Below are positions 27,593-36,638 of a stretch of DNA of 64,000 nucleotides, piece after piece (positions within the stretch are counted from its first letter, which is position 1; each line of letters begins with the position of its first letter). The translations under genes and the position numbers were made by a program. The stretch is from NCBI RefSeq assembly GCF_904848625.1, contig NZ_CAJHCP010000009.1, forward strand, positions 1 through 64,000, written 5' to 3'. This DNA comes from Paraburkholderia metrosideri. GTDB taxonomy: Bacteria; Pseudomonadota; Gammaproteobacteria; Burkholderiales; Burkholderiaceae. The notes under the pieces were generated by a model, which did not search any database, was not told where the DNA came from, and worked only from the letters and a program-made list of their open reading frames with translations.

Positions 27593-29191
27593 ATGCCTGA
27601 TCAGCAGTCAGCCGACATCGTCGTGATTGGTTCGGGTATCTGCGGCGCACTCGCGGGCCAGCGGCTTGCGTTGCAAGGCGCTTCGGTGCTGATTCTCGAA
27701 GCGGGGCCGCGGCTGGATCGCGGGCGCATCGTCGCGAACTTCCGCAATTCGCCGCGCAAGAGCGATTTCATGTCGCCGTACCCGTTTTCTTCGTGGGCTC
27801 CGCATCCGGTTTATCAGCCCGAAGACAATGGGTATCTCGTGCAGGCGGGACCGTATCCGTACAAACCGGAGTACATCCGAATAGTGGGCGGCACGACATG
27901 GCACTGGGCCGCACAGGCGTGGCGGATATTGCCGAACGATTTGCGTATCAAGACGCTCTACGGCGTGGGCCGGGACTGGCCGATCTCTTACGAGGATCTC
28001 GATCCGTTCTATCAGGAAGCGGAAGTGAAAATGGGCGTGTCGGGTGCGCCGAATACCGGTTCGCCGCGCACGCAGCCGTTCCCGATGGAGCCCGTCGCGG
28101 AGTCGTATCTCGAGCAGCGATTTCGCGAACGGCTCGCGCCGGCCGGCTTCGAAGTCGTCACCAATACGACCGCCCGTAACAGCCGCACCTACGACAATCG
28201 TCCGGCTTGCTGCGGCAATAACAACTGCATGCCGATTTGCCCGATCGACGCGCAATATCACGGCGGTCTCGCGGTTGACGCAGCAGAGAAGGCGGGGGCG
28301 AAGCTGATTGCCAACGCGGTGGTGTACAGGATCGAACACGACGAGCGCGGCCGCATCGCGGCAGTCCATTATTACGATCCGGACAAGACCACGCATCGGG
28401 TGACGGGCAAGACGTTTATTCTGGCCGCGAACGGTATCGAAAGTCCGAAGCTGTTGCTGCTGTCTGCGAGCGACAAATATAGAAACGGGCTCGCTAATAG
28501 TTCTGATACGGTGGGCCGTTATCTGATGGACCACCCGAGCAATGGCCTCGTATTCGATGCCGAAGAAGAACTCTGGCCAGGCCGTGGCCCGATGAGTCCG
28601 AGTTCGATCAACTCGCTTCGCGATGGCGCATTCCGCTCTGACCACGCGGCGTTTCGTATCGACATTTCGAATTCGTCGCAGGTGCAATCGGTCACGCAGG
28701 CGTTGATCGCGAAGGGCGTGTACGGCACGGAACTGGAGGAGCAAATCCGTTATCACGCGGCGCGGCAGTGCAGCCTGAAGAACGTGCTGGAAATCCTGCC
28801 CGATCCGAATAATCGCGTGACGCTCAGCGACAAGAAGGACGCGCTCGGTATTCCGACACCGCAAATGCACTACGCGATGAACGATTACGTGGATAAAGGC
28901 ATGGCAGCGGCGCGTGAAGCGTACACACAGATCGCGGGATTGATGGGCGGCACCAACCTGCGTTACAGCCCGGACGGCGTGTACGGCAACAATCAGCACA
29001 TCACCGGCACGATGGCGATGGGCAGCGATCCGAAAGACTCTGTCGTCGATGCATTCGGACGCACGCACGATCACGAGAACCTGTATATCGCGAGTACCGG
29101 CGTGATGCCTACTGCCGCCACGGTGAACTCGACGCTGACGGGCGTCGCGCTCGCGCTCCGGTCAGCCGAACATATTCACGCGAACGCCTGA
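27593..29191 (+). CDS. FAD-dependent glucose-type dehydrogenase, alpha (GMC flavoprotein) subunit
   Basis: 532 residues from the ATG at 27593. The dinucleotide-binding GSGICG lies at residues 13-18. The Cys cluster Cys206, Cys207, Cys212 and Cys216 (CCGNNNCMPIC) has exactly the spacing of the 3Fe-4S site described for B. cepacia FAD-GDH. The C-terminal GMC active-site region HITGTMAMG ... VNSTLTG carries the His/Asn pair. It oxidises a sugar (glucose or a related sugar/polyol) in the periplasm and passes electrons via the Fe-S cluster to the cytochrome subunit. There is no signal peptide, so export probably depends on gamma. Confidence 0.93.
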   Translation: MPDQQSADIVVIGSGICGALAGQRLALQGASVLILEAGPRLDRGRIVANFRNSPRKSDFMSPYPFSSWAPHPVYQPEDNGYLVQAGPYPYKPEYIRIVGGTTWHWAAQAWRILPNDLRIKTLYGVGRDWPISYEDLDPFYQEAEVKMGVSGAPNTGSPRTQPFPMEPVAESYLEQRFRERLAPAGFEVVTNTTARNSRTYDNRPACCGNNNCMPICPIDAQYHGGLAVDAAEKAGAKLIANAVVYRIEHDERGRIAAVHYYDPDKTTHRVTGKTFILAANGIESPKLLLLSASDKYRNGLANSSDTVGRYLMDHPSNGLVFDAEEELWPGRGPMSPSSINSLRDGAFRSDHAAFRIDISNSSQVQSVTQALIAKGVYGTELEEQIRYHAARQCSLKNVLEILPDPNNRVTLSDKKDALGIPTPQMHYAMNDYVDKGMAAAREAYTQIAGLMGGTNLRYSPDGVYGNNQHITGTMAMGSDPKDSVVDAFGRTHDHENLYIASTGVMPTAATVNSTLTGVALALRSAEHIHANA

Positions 29192-29193
29192 CG

Positions 29194-30600
29194 ATGACTC
29201 ACTTACAGACCATCAAATCGGTACGTCGTCTTGGCGTGGCGCTGATCGTGTCGGCGGGGTTTTCGCTGGCGGCGCAGGCGGCGGACGACGATCTCGTCAA
29301 GCAGGGCGAATACCTCGCGAAAGCCGGCGATTGTGTGGCGTGTCACACCGCGCCGCAAGGCAAGCCGTTCGCCGGAGGGTTGTCGCTGTCGACACCGCTC
29401 GGCAATATCGTGTCGACCAACATCACGCCGTCGAAGACACACGGGATCGGCAACTACACGCTCGAACAGTTCAGCGCGGCGTTGCGACGCGGCATTCGCG
29501 CGGACGGTCAGCATCTCTACCCGGCCATGCCCTACACGTCGTACACCCAGGTTACGGACGACGATGTTAAAGCGCTCTACGCCTACTTCATGCAAGGCGT
29601 AACGCCAGTCGACGAATCGCCACCGGCAACTGCGTTGCCGTTCCCGTTCAACGTGCGTCTTTCGATGGCGGCGTGGAATCTGCTGTTCCTCGATCATGGG
29701 CCGTTCGTGCCGGATTCGTCGAAGGGCGTCGAATGGAATCGCGGCGCGTACCTGGTGCGCGGCCTCGCACACTGCAGCACGTGCCACACGCCGCGCAACC
29801 TGCTGATGGCCGAGAACAGTTCGATGGGTCTCGCGGGCAGCGTCGTCGGCACGTGGTACGCACCGAACGTTTCATCCGATCCAGTCAGCGGAGTCGGCTC
29901 GTGGAGCGGAGCGGAGATTGCTGATTATCTGCGTACAGGCCATGTGATCAACCGCGCGCAGGCAGCGGGGCCGATGGCCGAAGCGGTGGATAACAGCCTG
30001 AGCCATCTGAACCCCGGTGATCTGAGCGCGATGGCGGCGTACCTCAAATCGACGCCGCCCATTCGCGACGCCGGCGATGTTCAGGCTGCGCATACGTGGG
30101 GCAGTCCAAAGGGCAGCTTCGACGAAATTCGCGGTGTCCCACTGCCCGCCGACGCAAACCAGATGAGCGGTCCGCAACTCTACGACGCGTACTGCGCAAG
30201 CTGTCACCAGGCACGCGGCGAAGGCGCGGGACAGGGTATCGACGGGCCGGGTCTGCCTTCGCTCTTTCACAACACGGCGCTCGGCCATGCGAACACCAAC
30301 AACCTCGTGATGGTGATGCTCGAAGGTGTGCATCGGCAAGCTAGCGCGCCAGATGTGCTGATGCCTGCGTTCGGCCATTTGCTGTCGGATCAGCAGATTA
30401 CGACGCTGGGCAACTATCTGCTGACGCAGTGGGGAAATCCGCAAGCGCATGTGACAGCCGAACAAGTGAAGACATTGCGGGCAGGGGGTGAAGCCTCGCC
30501 GCTGGTGTTGATCGCTCGCGTTGGGCTGGTCGTGGCCGGTGTGATCGTGTTGCTATTGCTGTTTCTTTTGATGCGCAAGCGTCGCACGCGAGTGGTGTGA
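29194..30600 (+). CDS. Dehydrogenase beta subunit, membrane-anchored triheme cytochrome c
   Basis: 468 residues. A Sec signal peptide (to about residue 30) is followed by three heme c sites: CVACH (47-51), CSTCH (194-198) and CASCH (334-338). A C-terminal hydrophobic helix (about 433-460) ends in basic residues, anchoring it in the inner membrane. The gene starts 2 bp after the alpha stop. It would relay electrons from the flavoprotein to ubiquinone. Its stop codon is followed within a few bases by the decayed transposase. Confidence 0.94.
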   Translation: MTHLQTIKSVRRLGVALIVSAGFSLAAQAADDDLVKQGEYLAKAGDCVACHTAPQGKPFAGGLSLSTPLGNIVSTNITPSKTHGIGNYTLEQFSAALRRGIRADGQHLYPAMPYTSYTQVTDDDVKALYAYFMQGVTPVDESPPATALPFPFNVRLSMAAWNLLFLDHGPFVPDSSKGVEWNRGAYLVRGLAHCSTCHTPRNLLMAENSSMGLAGSVVGTWYAPNVSSDPVSGVGSWSGAEIADYLRTGHVINRAQAAGPMAEAVDNSLSHLNPGDLSAMAAYLKSTPPIRDAGDVQAAHTWGSPKGSFDEIRGVPLPADANQMSGPQLYDAYCASCHQARGEGAGQGIDGPGLPSLFHNTALGHANTNNLVMVMLEGVHRQASAPDVLMPAFGHLLSDQQITTLGNYLLTQWGNPQAHVTAEQVKTLRAGGEASPLVLIARVGLVVAGVIVLLLLFLLMRKRRTRVV

Positions 30601-30603
30601 TTG

Positions 30604-31032
30604 GATAGCTGCGCAACTGGCCAGCTACGATCTTGCGCGGCGCTTCAGCACATGAGGCAAGCACGCGCTTGAAAAACCGCTTCACCGCCACCTTGTTTCG
30701 GCGCGTCTATAGCAGGATATCGAGTTCGGCACCGCGCTGATCGACGGCGTGCCACAACAGATAAGGCTCGCCGCGCAACGCCACAAATACTTCGTCAAGG
30801 CGCCATGTGTTGCCGGGCTTGCGACGCGCCGCTTTCACACGGCGTGCAAAATACCCTCGGAACTTATCGCACCAGCGTTGGACCACTTCGTAGCGGACGA
30901 TAATCCCGCGCTCGAACAGCAACTCTTCGATATCACGCAGGCTGAGCTGGAACCTGAAATACCACCGCACGCGCAACTGATGGCCGCCTCCGGAAATCGA
31001 TGACCGTGGTAAAGCGATTTTGCATTCTTCAT
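30604..31032 (-). pseudogene. Decayed IS6-family transposase
   Basis: The minus strand reads MKNAKSLYHGHRFPEA near 31032, then after about one deleted base (near 30970) VRWYFRFQLSLRDIEELL continues in the next frame. That frame keeps WRLDEVFVALRGEPYLLW, the region of the first catalytic Asp. An in-frame TAG follows LDILL (about 30706), where family members would be expected to have Gln. Beyond it, KRFFKRVLASC and KIVAGQLRSY continue, where the second catalytic Asp (usually DQLRSY) appears as Gly. The copy then stops against the cytochrome gene, lacking the C-terminal third. So it has a frameshift, a nonsense codon, active-site loss and truncation: an old dead element. Confidence 0.85.
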
Positions 31033-31287
31033 CACGCGATCTTGCTCGACCATCTCGGCAACGTGGCCGTCCCCTCCTGATTTCCCGTTTCAAACGAATT
31101 GCCTGGATCCGGTGGCTTCGTCATCTGATCCAGGCGATCAGCTTGTCATGAACGACCGTGTCAGAGGGATCGCGTTCTACCCAGTTTGATGCCGAGAGTC
31201 AATCACAAACCACGCCGGTGTTTTCGTGATCTGCCGTGTGTACGATGCGCCAGGACTAGGCGACATCGCCGCACGACAGGGTCAACC

Positions 31288-32097
31288 ATGCACTTTACCT
31301 TTGTGACCGGGTTCTCTCCCGCATCGTTACCGGCTCAAGCCGTGCGGATTTTCGCCGGCCTATTCAATGAGCCCGACGAGCCGCTCTTCAATGTTGTTCC
31401 TTTGTACGACTGGGAAGCCTCGTCTCTGAATATCCTGAAAGAAGTGAGCCGCGGGAAACTGGACGGTGCGGCAGTTCTCGCAGACCACGGCCAGTATGCA
31501 CACGGAGACGGCGGAGATACGGTGTCACGGTATGCGTCGAATCTGGGCGAGTCTACAAGCCAGTCGGTTGCGAGCGACTCGATAGTTTTACTCGCCACCG
31601 CCGCGGCACCGGCTGGAGGGCTTTGGACGAGGCGCACCATCACGAGCATTGACGACCTTCAGGGTGCGCGAGTGTGCGCGTTTGATATTGAGTCGGCTGT
31701 GTTGCTGCGGCGGTTCGGCGCGGAGCCGGTTGCCACTGATTGGTGCCATATAAGAGAGCGCGTGGCCGCTATGGAAATAGACGCGGTGCTGTGTTCCGGT
31801 GACGGGGCGGCTTCTCTTTCTCTATCACCGCATTTCCGTTACTTTTCCGCGGTTCGTTACCCCGTATCCCCATGCGCGCTGCTGATCTCGGCACGCACGT
31901 TTGCGCAGCTATCGACAACGCAACAAGATGCAGTTCGTCAGACGGGTAGATCGGTCGAACATCAACTCGCGGCAGTCGCGTGCTATCAGGAGAAAATCAT
32001 TTTCGGGAATCTGTCTGACCTTGGGGTGCATGTGGACTCTCGCCCTTCGGCCGAGCTAAGCGCAGCATTTGCCGCCCGTCCATTGGTCATAGCGTGA
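31288..32097 (+). CDS. TRAP-type (DctP-like) substrate-binding protein without signal peptide
   Basis: 269 residues from the ATG at 31288; the longer frame from 31186 gives an Arg/Cys-rich non-signal extension. The fold resembles DctP: GGLWTRRTITSIDDLQGARVCAFD (about 110-133), a VAAMEIDAVLCSGDGAA segment equivalent to the usual ALQTGVVDG region, and a C-terminal LSTTQQDAVRQTGR helix. No hydrophobic export signal precedes MHFTFVTGF, and no DctQ/DctM membrane genes are present. It may be cytosolic, perhaps an enzyme or sensor derived from a binding protein; that is inference. The next gene is a paralogue. Confidence 0.65.
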   Translation: MHFTFVTGFSPASLPAQAVRIFAGLFNEPDEPLFNVVPLYDWEASSLNILKEVSRGKLDGAAVLADHGQYAHGDGGDTVSRYASNLGESTSQSVASDSIVLLATAAAPAGGLWTRRTITSIDDLQGARVCAFDIESAVLLRRFGAEPVATDWCHIRERVAAMEIDAVLCSGDGAASLSLSPHFRYFSAVRYPVSPCALLISARTFAQLSTTQQDAVRQTGRSVEHQLAAVACYQEKIIFGNLSDLGVHVDSRPSAELSAAFAARPLVIA

Positions 32098-32277
32098 TGC
32101 TGAGTAATTGGCCAGCGGGAATCGCCTACTCACTATCGATCCGCCTTCCAGTTCGGCAATCGATTGTCAATGGGAATTGGATGCAGTGATTTCCTGGAGA
32201 CCTGTCCCTAAACTTCGGCATATGGCAAACCCGTGAAGCACTCGAAGCAATGTGCGCCGATATCCTCAGGAAATAAT

Positions 32278-33150
32278 ATGCGCTTGATATTTGCAACGGA
32301 GTACCCCCGGCAGGCCTTGCCCGGCGAAGCAATGGCAGCGCTTGCTGAGCTGGTCAAGGATGCCAGTGGCTCCGACCTGACAGTCGAATCGCATTACGAA
32401 TCAAATCAGGCTCTCTTTGCTGCAGGCGCCCCTGCGCTCGGCGGGACTGTATTCGGCGCATCCTTGTTGCAGCATGCAAAAGAGTTTGAGCTTGCCGCTA
32501 TACCGCGGGGCGAGAAGGGACATACGTCCGAGCATGACGTAAAGCGTTTTCAACGTATCTTCGACGATTGTCTGCATCGCGAAGGCTTTCGCCTCCTTGC
32601 TACCGTGCCCATGCCGCCAACGGGCGTGTGGTCTTCTCGGGAGATCGATAGCGCGACGAGCCTTGTCGGGTTGCGGATTAGGGCGTACGACGCGCTGTCG
32701 CGTGAAGTCTTCTCGTCGTTTGGCTGTGCCGCAACTAATTTGCCGTTTTCCCGGTTACGCGCCGCGCTTGAGGCGGGCGAATTTGACGCGGTCCTGTCCT
32801 CGGGAGACGGCGCTGCGGGTGACCTTCTGGCCAGTCACTTCGGGCACTACTTGCCCATCGCCTACAGCACGCCTTTGTGCTTTCTCATTGTCCAGGACAT
32901 GAGTTTCCGGGCGCTATCGATGCGTGCGCAGCGAACCCTGAAATGGGCCGGACGGGAGGTCCAGTTCCGGTACTGGACGCGTCAATCCGATCGAGAAGAA
33001 AGGAATCTCAGGGCGATACAGGACCGCGGCATACGGGTGGGTCGGCTTCCCGGAGACGTCATGGAATTGCTGGAGAAAAAGATGGAATTAGTACGACGTC
33101 GCCTGATTGCGGAGCATGCCTTGGCCGATGTACTCGTACCGATTACTTGA
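32278..33150 (+). CDS. Second TRAP-type (DctP-like) protein without signal peptide
   Basis: 290 residues from the ATG at 32278 (AGGAAA upstream). It shares the layout of the previous gene: MRLIFATEYPRQALPG at the start, PPTGVWSSREIDSATSLVGLRIRAYD in the centre, LEAGEFDAVLSSGDGAAGDLL (the SGDGAA core is identical in both), and a helical C-terminus. Again there is no signal peptide. The aminotransferase follows 23 bp downstream, so the pair and the enzyme may form one unit. The paired paralogues suggest a heterodimer or two related ligands (inference). Confidence 0.65.
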   Translation: MRLIFATEYPRQALPGEAMAALAELVKDASGSDLTVESHYESNQALFAAGAPALGGTVFGASLLQHAKEFELAAIPRGEKGHTSEHDVKRFQRIFDDCLHREGFRLLATVPMPPTGVWSSREIDSATSLVGLRIRAYDALSREVFSSFGCAATNLPFSRLRAALEAGEFDAVLSSGDGAAGDLLASHFGHYLPIAYSTPLCFLIVQDMSFRALSMRAQRTLKWAGREVQFRYWTRQSDREERNLRAIQDRGIRVGRLPGDVMELLEKKMELVRRRLIAEHALADVLVPIT

Positions 33151-33173
33151 GAACCTATAAAAGGAGTGCGACC

Positions 33174-34322
33174 GTGTCGCCGATTGTTTCTGATTCAAGG
33201 CTTCCGCACATCAAGGGTTCCATCTTCGCGACGATGACCCGCGCGGCAAAGAAGTACGGTGCGGTAAACCTATCGCAGGGGTTTCCGGATTTTGCGCCTG
33301 ACCAACGGCTGCTGGATGCGCTTTCCGAAGCGGTGCAGGGCAACCACAACCAGTACGGCCTTCCTGAAGGCTCTGAGACATTGCGTCAGTCCATCGCGCA
33401 CATGTTTCAAAATCTCTACGGACTCGGGTTCTCCGCTGAGACCCAAATTACCATCACTGCAGGAGCGATGCAGGCCATCTCGGCGGCGATCAGCAGTCTC
33501 GTTCACGCTGGAGAAGAAGTAATTTTTCTATCGCCTGCGTTCGAATCGTACGAGCCCGCCATTCTTCTCGCCGGTGGCGTTCCCGTGTGCGTGGAACTCA
33601 GGGCTCCGACGTTCGACATCGACTGGGATGAAGTCGAAGAGAGCGTGACGAGGCATACGCGGATGATTGTCGTGAACAGCCCCCACAACCCGACGGGCCG
33701 GTGCTGGACGGCGGTCGATGTGGACAGGCTTGCGCGGATCGCTGACCAATACAACCTTCTCGTGCTGAGCGACGAGGTCTATCACAACATCGTCTTTGCT
33801 CCGCAACAGCACATCACGGCATTTTCGGATACACGACTGCGAGGGCGGACTATTGTGGTGGGCTCGCTCGGCAAAACAATGCACGTTACCGGCTGGAGAA
33901 TCGGATACGCAATCGGTGCGCCAGCCTTGACCAACGAGATCCGCAAGGTTCTCCAGTTCAACACGTACGCTGCGCCCACGCCGCTGCAGCAAGCTATGGC
34001 TGCCGTACTGGATGACGCCGCGTATTGCGATTTGCCGCAGCTCTTTGTTCAGAAGCGCAACCGCTTTCTTGACGGACTGGGTAGCTCGCGCTTCAGCTTC
34101 ATGCCAACCGGTGGCGGCTATTTTCAGATGCTCGATTATTCGGCGATATCCGAGCTTCCGGATACGGAGTTTGCCAACCATCTCATCGAGTGCCACGGTG
34201 TTGCCGGGCTGCCGATGTCCGGGTTCGGTTCTCAGTATGCGACGTCGAAGCTCCTACGGTTCTGTTTTGCCAAGAAAGAAGAAACGCTCGACACGGCCAC
34301 CGACATTCTCCGCGCAATCTAA
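33174..34322 (+). CDS. PLP-dependent aminotransferase (class I/II)
   Basis: 382 residues. The start is the GTG at 33174, since AAGGAG lies 8 bases upstream and the fold begins there; the open frame continues far upstream inside the previous gene. Hallmarks: NLSQGFPDF (32-40), NSPHNPTG (168-175), SDEVYHN (199-205) and the PLP lysine Lys234 in GSLGKTMHVTGWRIGY. The subtype resembles the methionine/kynurenine/glutamine transaminase group. The substrate is unknown; it is embedded in the accessory cluster. Confidence 0.88.
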   Translation: MSPIVSDSRLPHIKGSIFATMTRAAKKYGAVNLSQGFPDFAPDQRLLDALSEAVQGNHNQYGLPEGSETLRQSIAHMFQNLYGLGFSAETQITITAGAMQAISAAISSLVHAGEEVIFLSPAFESYEPAILLAGGVPVCVELRAPTFDIDWDEVEESVTRHTRMIVVNSPHNPTGRCWTAVDVDRLARIADQYNLLVLSDEVYHNIVFAPQQHITAFSDTRLRGRTIVVGSLGKTMHVTGWRIGYAIGAPALTNEIRKVLQFNTYAAPTPLQQAMAAVLDDAAYCDLPQLFVQKRNRFLDGLGSSRFSFMPTGGGYFQMLDYSAISELPDTEFANHLIECHGVAGLPMSGFGSQYATSKLLRFCFAKKEETLDTATDILRAI

Positions 34323-34325
34323 ACC

Positions 34326-34516
34326 ATGAACGTACACGAAATTGCCGACCAGGGCGGACGCAGCTACTCGATACGACTGGTCCACGGCAACGTCCTTTTC
34401 GAAGGCACCGTACCCGCAAGGGCACCATGACCGGCGCCGGCTTCTTCCGCGTCGAACCGCGCGACCCGGTACTGGGCCGCACTCTTGCCTGTGAATATCA
34501 AATCAAAGTTCTTTGA
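34326..34516 (+). pseudogene. Possible remnant of a small gene
   Basis: Between aminotransferase and cupin, two short frames overlap at an ATGA: 34326-34430 (34 residues, starting MNVHEIADQGGRSYSIRL) and 34427-34516 (29 residues, ending ACEYQIKVL). Together they look like one polypeptide broken by a frameshift, but I recognise no family. They could equally be untranslated spacer. Confidence 0.25.
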
Positions 34517-34529
34517 TAGGAGAACATCA

Positions 34530-34943
34530 ATGCTGAAACCGCATCTTGAGTTTGTCTCGCTGGACCTGAATGAAGGCTGGAGTGTGCCCTTGGGCTATCC
34601 GCAAGGAATCGAGGAAAAAGTTATTTGTGGCTCCCTTTTCCCGGAATCCAGCACCGGCTGCAGAACACGATTGCTTCGCTTCGCAGCAGGCATTTACACG
34701 ACTGCACCGTTTGTGCACGCGTACTGGGAAGAAGTCTATCTTGTGCAGGGTGACCTGACGGTTGGTAACGACACGAATGGGGAAGGCGGAACACCGTTTG
34801 GTCCGAACACATATGCGTGCCGCCCACCTGGGGCGTTTCATGGCCCGTTTAAGTCGGAAAATGGCTGCATGCTCCTCGAAATCCACTACTACGCGAAAGA
34901 GCACGCTATTGCAGTGGCGGCACCGGCCGCGGGGGTGGCGTGA
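34530..34943 (+). CDS. Cupin-domain protein
   Basis: 137 residues from the ATG at 34530 with AGGAG seven bases upstream. A single cupin barrel: motif 1 around FVHAYWEEVYLVQGDLTVG (about 67-85) and motif 2 around CRPPGAFHGPF (about 101-111), providing His/Glu metal ligands. This small type resembles ChrR-like / acetylacetone-dioxygenase-like cupins, which bind Fe or Zn, so a dioxygenase or isomerase is possible. Its last codon overlaps the MFS start (GTGA), so they are co-translated. Confidence 0.78.
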   Translation: MLKPHLEFVSLDLNEGWSVPLGYPQGIEEKVICGSLFPESSTGCRTRLLRFAAGIYTTAPFVHAYWEEVYLVQGDLTVGNDTNGEGGTPFGPNTYACRPPGAFHGPFKSENGCMLLEIHYYAKEHAIAVAAPAAGVA

Positions 34944-36223
34944 AAGGGCTCCCTATGGAAGCAAGCGTCCAACGAAGACTACGACTCGCACAGTGGACAA
35001 CATTCTGGCTCACGATCGTGGCATACATGGTGTCGTTCTTTCATCGAGTTGCACCGGCAGCACTATCGATTGAGCTACAAAAGGCATTCTCCGCTACCAG
35101 CACGGAACTCGGATCCATCACGGCAGTTTTCTTCTTTGCCGTGATGGCCATGCAGATTCCAACCGGCGTTATTGCCGATACCCTAGGGCCGCGGCGGATA
35201 CTTGTGGTCGGCTGCGTGACGGCGGCACTCGGCGCTTTTGTCTTCGCGAGCGCTCACACTGTCGAAGTCGCGTGCGTCGGACGTGGGCTCATTGGTCTCG
35301 GCGCCGCCGTCCCGTTCGTCGCGTTGCTGCGATTGAACGCGTCGTGGTTTTCGGCACGGCAGTTTGCGACGCTGAGCGGACTTACCCTGCTCTTTGGTAA
35401 CTTGGGATCAATATTGTCAACTGCGCCGCTACAGATGATGTCGCAGATCGTTAGTTGGCGCGTCGTGATTGGCGGTATCGGCGGTCTTACTCTCGTCGCC
35501 GGAGCGCTCATCGCGGTGTTCGTGCGGGACAAGCCCGCCGATATTGGACTGCCGCATCCGGACGGTCAACCCAGCGTTCCTCCGCATTCCCGTCCGTCGT
35601 GGGTCTGGCAGTTGCGCGATGTCGTTACGAACGCACGTACGTGGCCGTGCTTCTGGGTGGGATTTGGCATTTGCGGAACGTTCTTCGCATTCACCAGCTT
35701 ATGGGCAGTACCGTATCTGGTGAAATTCATCGGTCTGAGCAAGGGCGAGGCATCCCTGCATGTCCTGATCATGATTCTCTGTCATTCAGTCACGGCGCTC
35801 TTCTTGGGGCGGGCGTCTGATCGGCTGGGTAACCGCAAGGGGCTGCTGCTGATCCTCGGAGCTGTTTATCTCGTCTCGTGGATGCCCATGTTGGGGCCGA
35901 TGAACGCGTTCTCTGGTGAGAGCTATGTCGTATTCGCAATCCAGGGAATGGCCTCCACCAGTTACACCCTCATCTGGGCTATCGCCAAAGAGGTGAACGA
36001 TCCGAATTCGGCGGGCATGGCTATCGGAGTTACGAATACCAGCATGTTTATGGCTGCGGCGATCCTGCAACCGCTCATTGGTTCTCTGATAGACCGGTTT
36101 GGTATGCAAGGGATGACCTATTCCATCGCGCTACTGGCGGCGGTATCCGGAGTCGGTCTGCTTGCCGGGATGTGTCTGGTCGAAACGCGAGGAAAAAACA
36201 TTTACGTAGAGAGGGCCATATAG
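34940..36223 (+). CDS. MFS transporter
   Basis: 427 residues with 12 predicted helices. The loop 2-3 motif GVIADTLGPRRILVVG and the related ASDRLGNRKGLLLILG in the second half are major-facilitator signatures. The GTG at 34940 overlaps the cupin stop by 4 bp; an ATG at 34955 is an alternative. Sequence style resembles the organic-anion or sugar-phosphate/hexuronate branches. Coupling to the cupin suggests it moves the substrate or product of that enzyme. Confidence 0.88.
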   Translation: MKGLPMEASVQRRLRLAQWTTFWLTIVAYMVSFFHRVAPAALSIELQKAFSATSTELGSITAVFFFAVMAMQIPTGVIADTLGPRRILVVGCVTAALGAFVFASAHTVEVACVGRGLIGLGAAVPFVALLRLNASWFSARQFATLSGLTLLFGNLGSILSTAPLQMMSQIVSWRVVIGGIGGLTLVAGALIAVFVRDKPADIGLPHPDGQPSVPPHSRPSWVWQLRDVVTNARTWPCFWVGFGICGTFFAFTSLWAVPYLVKFIGLSKGEASLHVLIMILCHSVTALFLGRASDRLGNRKGLLLILGAVYLVSWMPMLGPMNAFSGESYVVFAIQGMASTSYTLIWAIAKEVNDPNSAGMAIGVTNTSMFMAAAILQPLIGSLIDRFGMQGMTYSIALLAAVSGVGLLAGMCLVETRGKNIYVERAI

Positions 36224-36225
36224 CG

Positions 36226-36528
36226 ATGCTTTACTCGTTCTATAACATCGACGCGCGAGGCACAGACCTGAGAGCGACGCTACGTCCAGCACACCGCGAG
36301 TACCTCGCGAAATTCTCGGAACAGCTTGCCTTCGCGGGGCCGCTGCTGGCCGAGGACGGGGTGACCCCAGTTGGTAGTTTGCTCGTGCTCGATTTTGAGA
36401 CAGTCGAGGAGGCGAACGCTTTTATTAAGGGGGAGCCGTACACGGTCGCAGGGCTTTATGCGAGTGTCAGTATCCGGCCGTTCCTCAACCTATGGCAGCA
36501 GCACAAAGGCTTTCCCGAGCCTCGTTGA
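36226..36528 (+). CDS. YciI-like protein
   Basis: 100 residues from the ATG at 36226, two bases after the MFS stop. A YciI/muconolactone-isomerase-like ferredoxin fold: the N-terminal strand MLYSFYNIDA, the conserved basic segment LRPAHREYL with the putative catalytic His (about residue 25), GSLLVLDFETVEEANAFIKGEPYTVAGLY, and a final strand. Some relatives act in aromatic degradation (dehalogenation, lactone chemistry); many are unassigned. The tight spacing to the transporter and cupin suggests a common pathway. Confidence 0.82.
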   Translation: MLYSFYNIDARGTDLRATLRPAHREYLAKFSEQLAFAGPLLAEDGVTPVGSLLVLDFETVEEANAFIKGEPYTVAGLYASVSIRPFLNLWQQHKGFPEPR

Positions 36529-36638
36529 TGAACTTTGCCTGTGCCCGGCAGACGCGCCTTTACGGTGGGGCGCCTCTCACCAGAAAGCTCGGCACATTCT
36601 CGTACAACCGCCAGAGCGCGCACCGAACGATTGACGAC

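Noticed and set aside
27608..29074. 488-codon minus-strand frame opposite the flavoprotein
   Set aside because: Shadow of the GMC oxidoreductase gene; composition is Arg/His/Val-rich without motifs.
31288..33150. A complete TRAP transporter
   Set aside because: No DctQ or DctM membrane genes are present and both binding proteins lack signal peptides.
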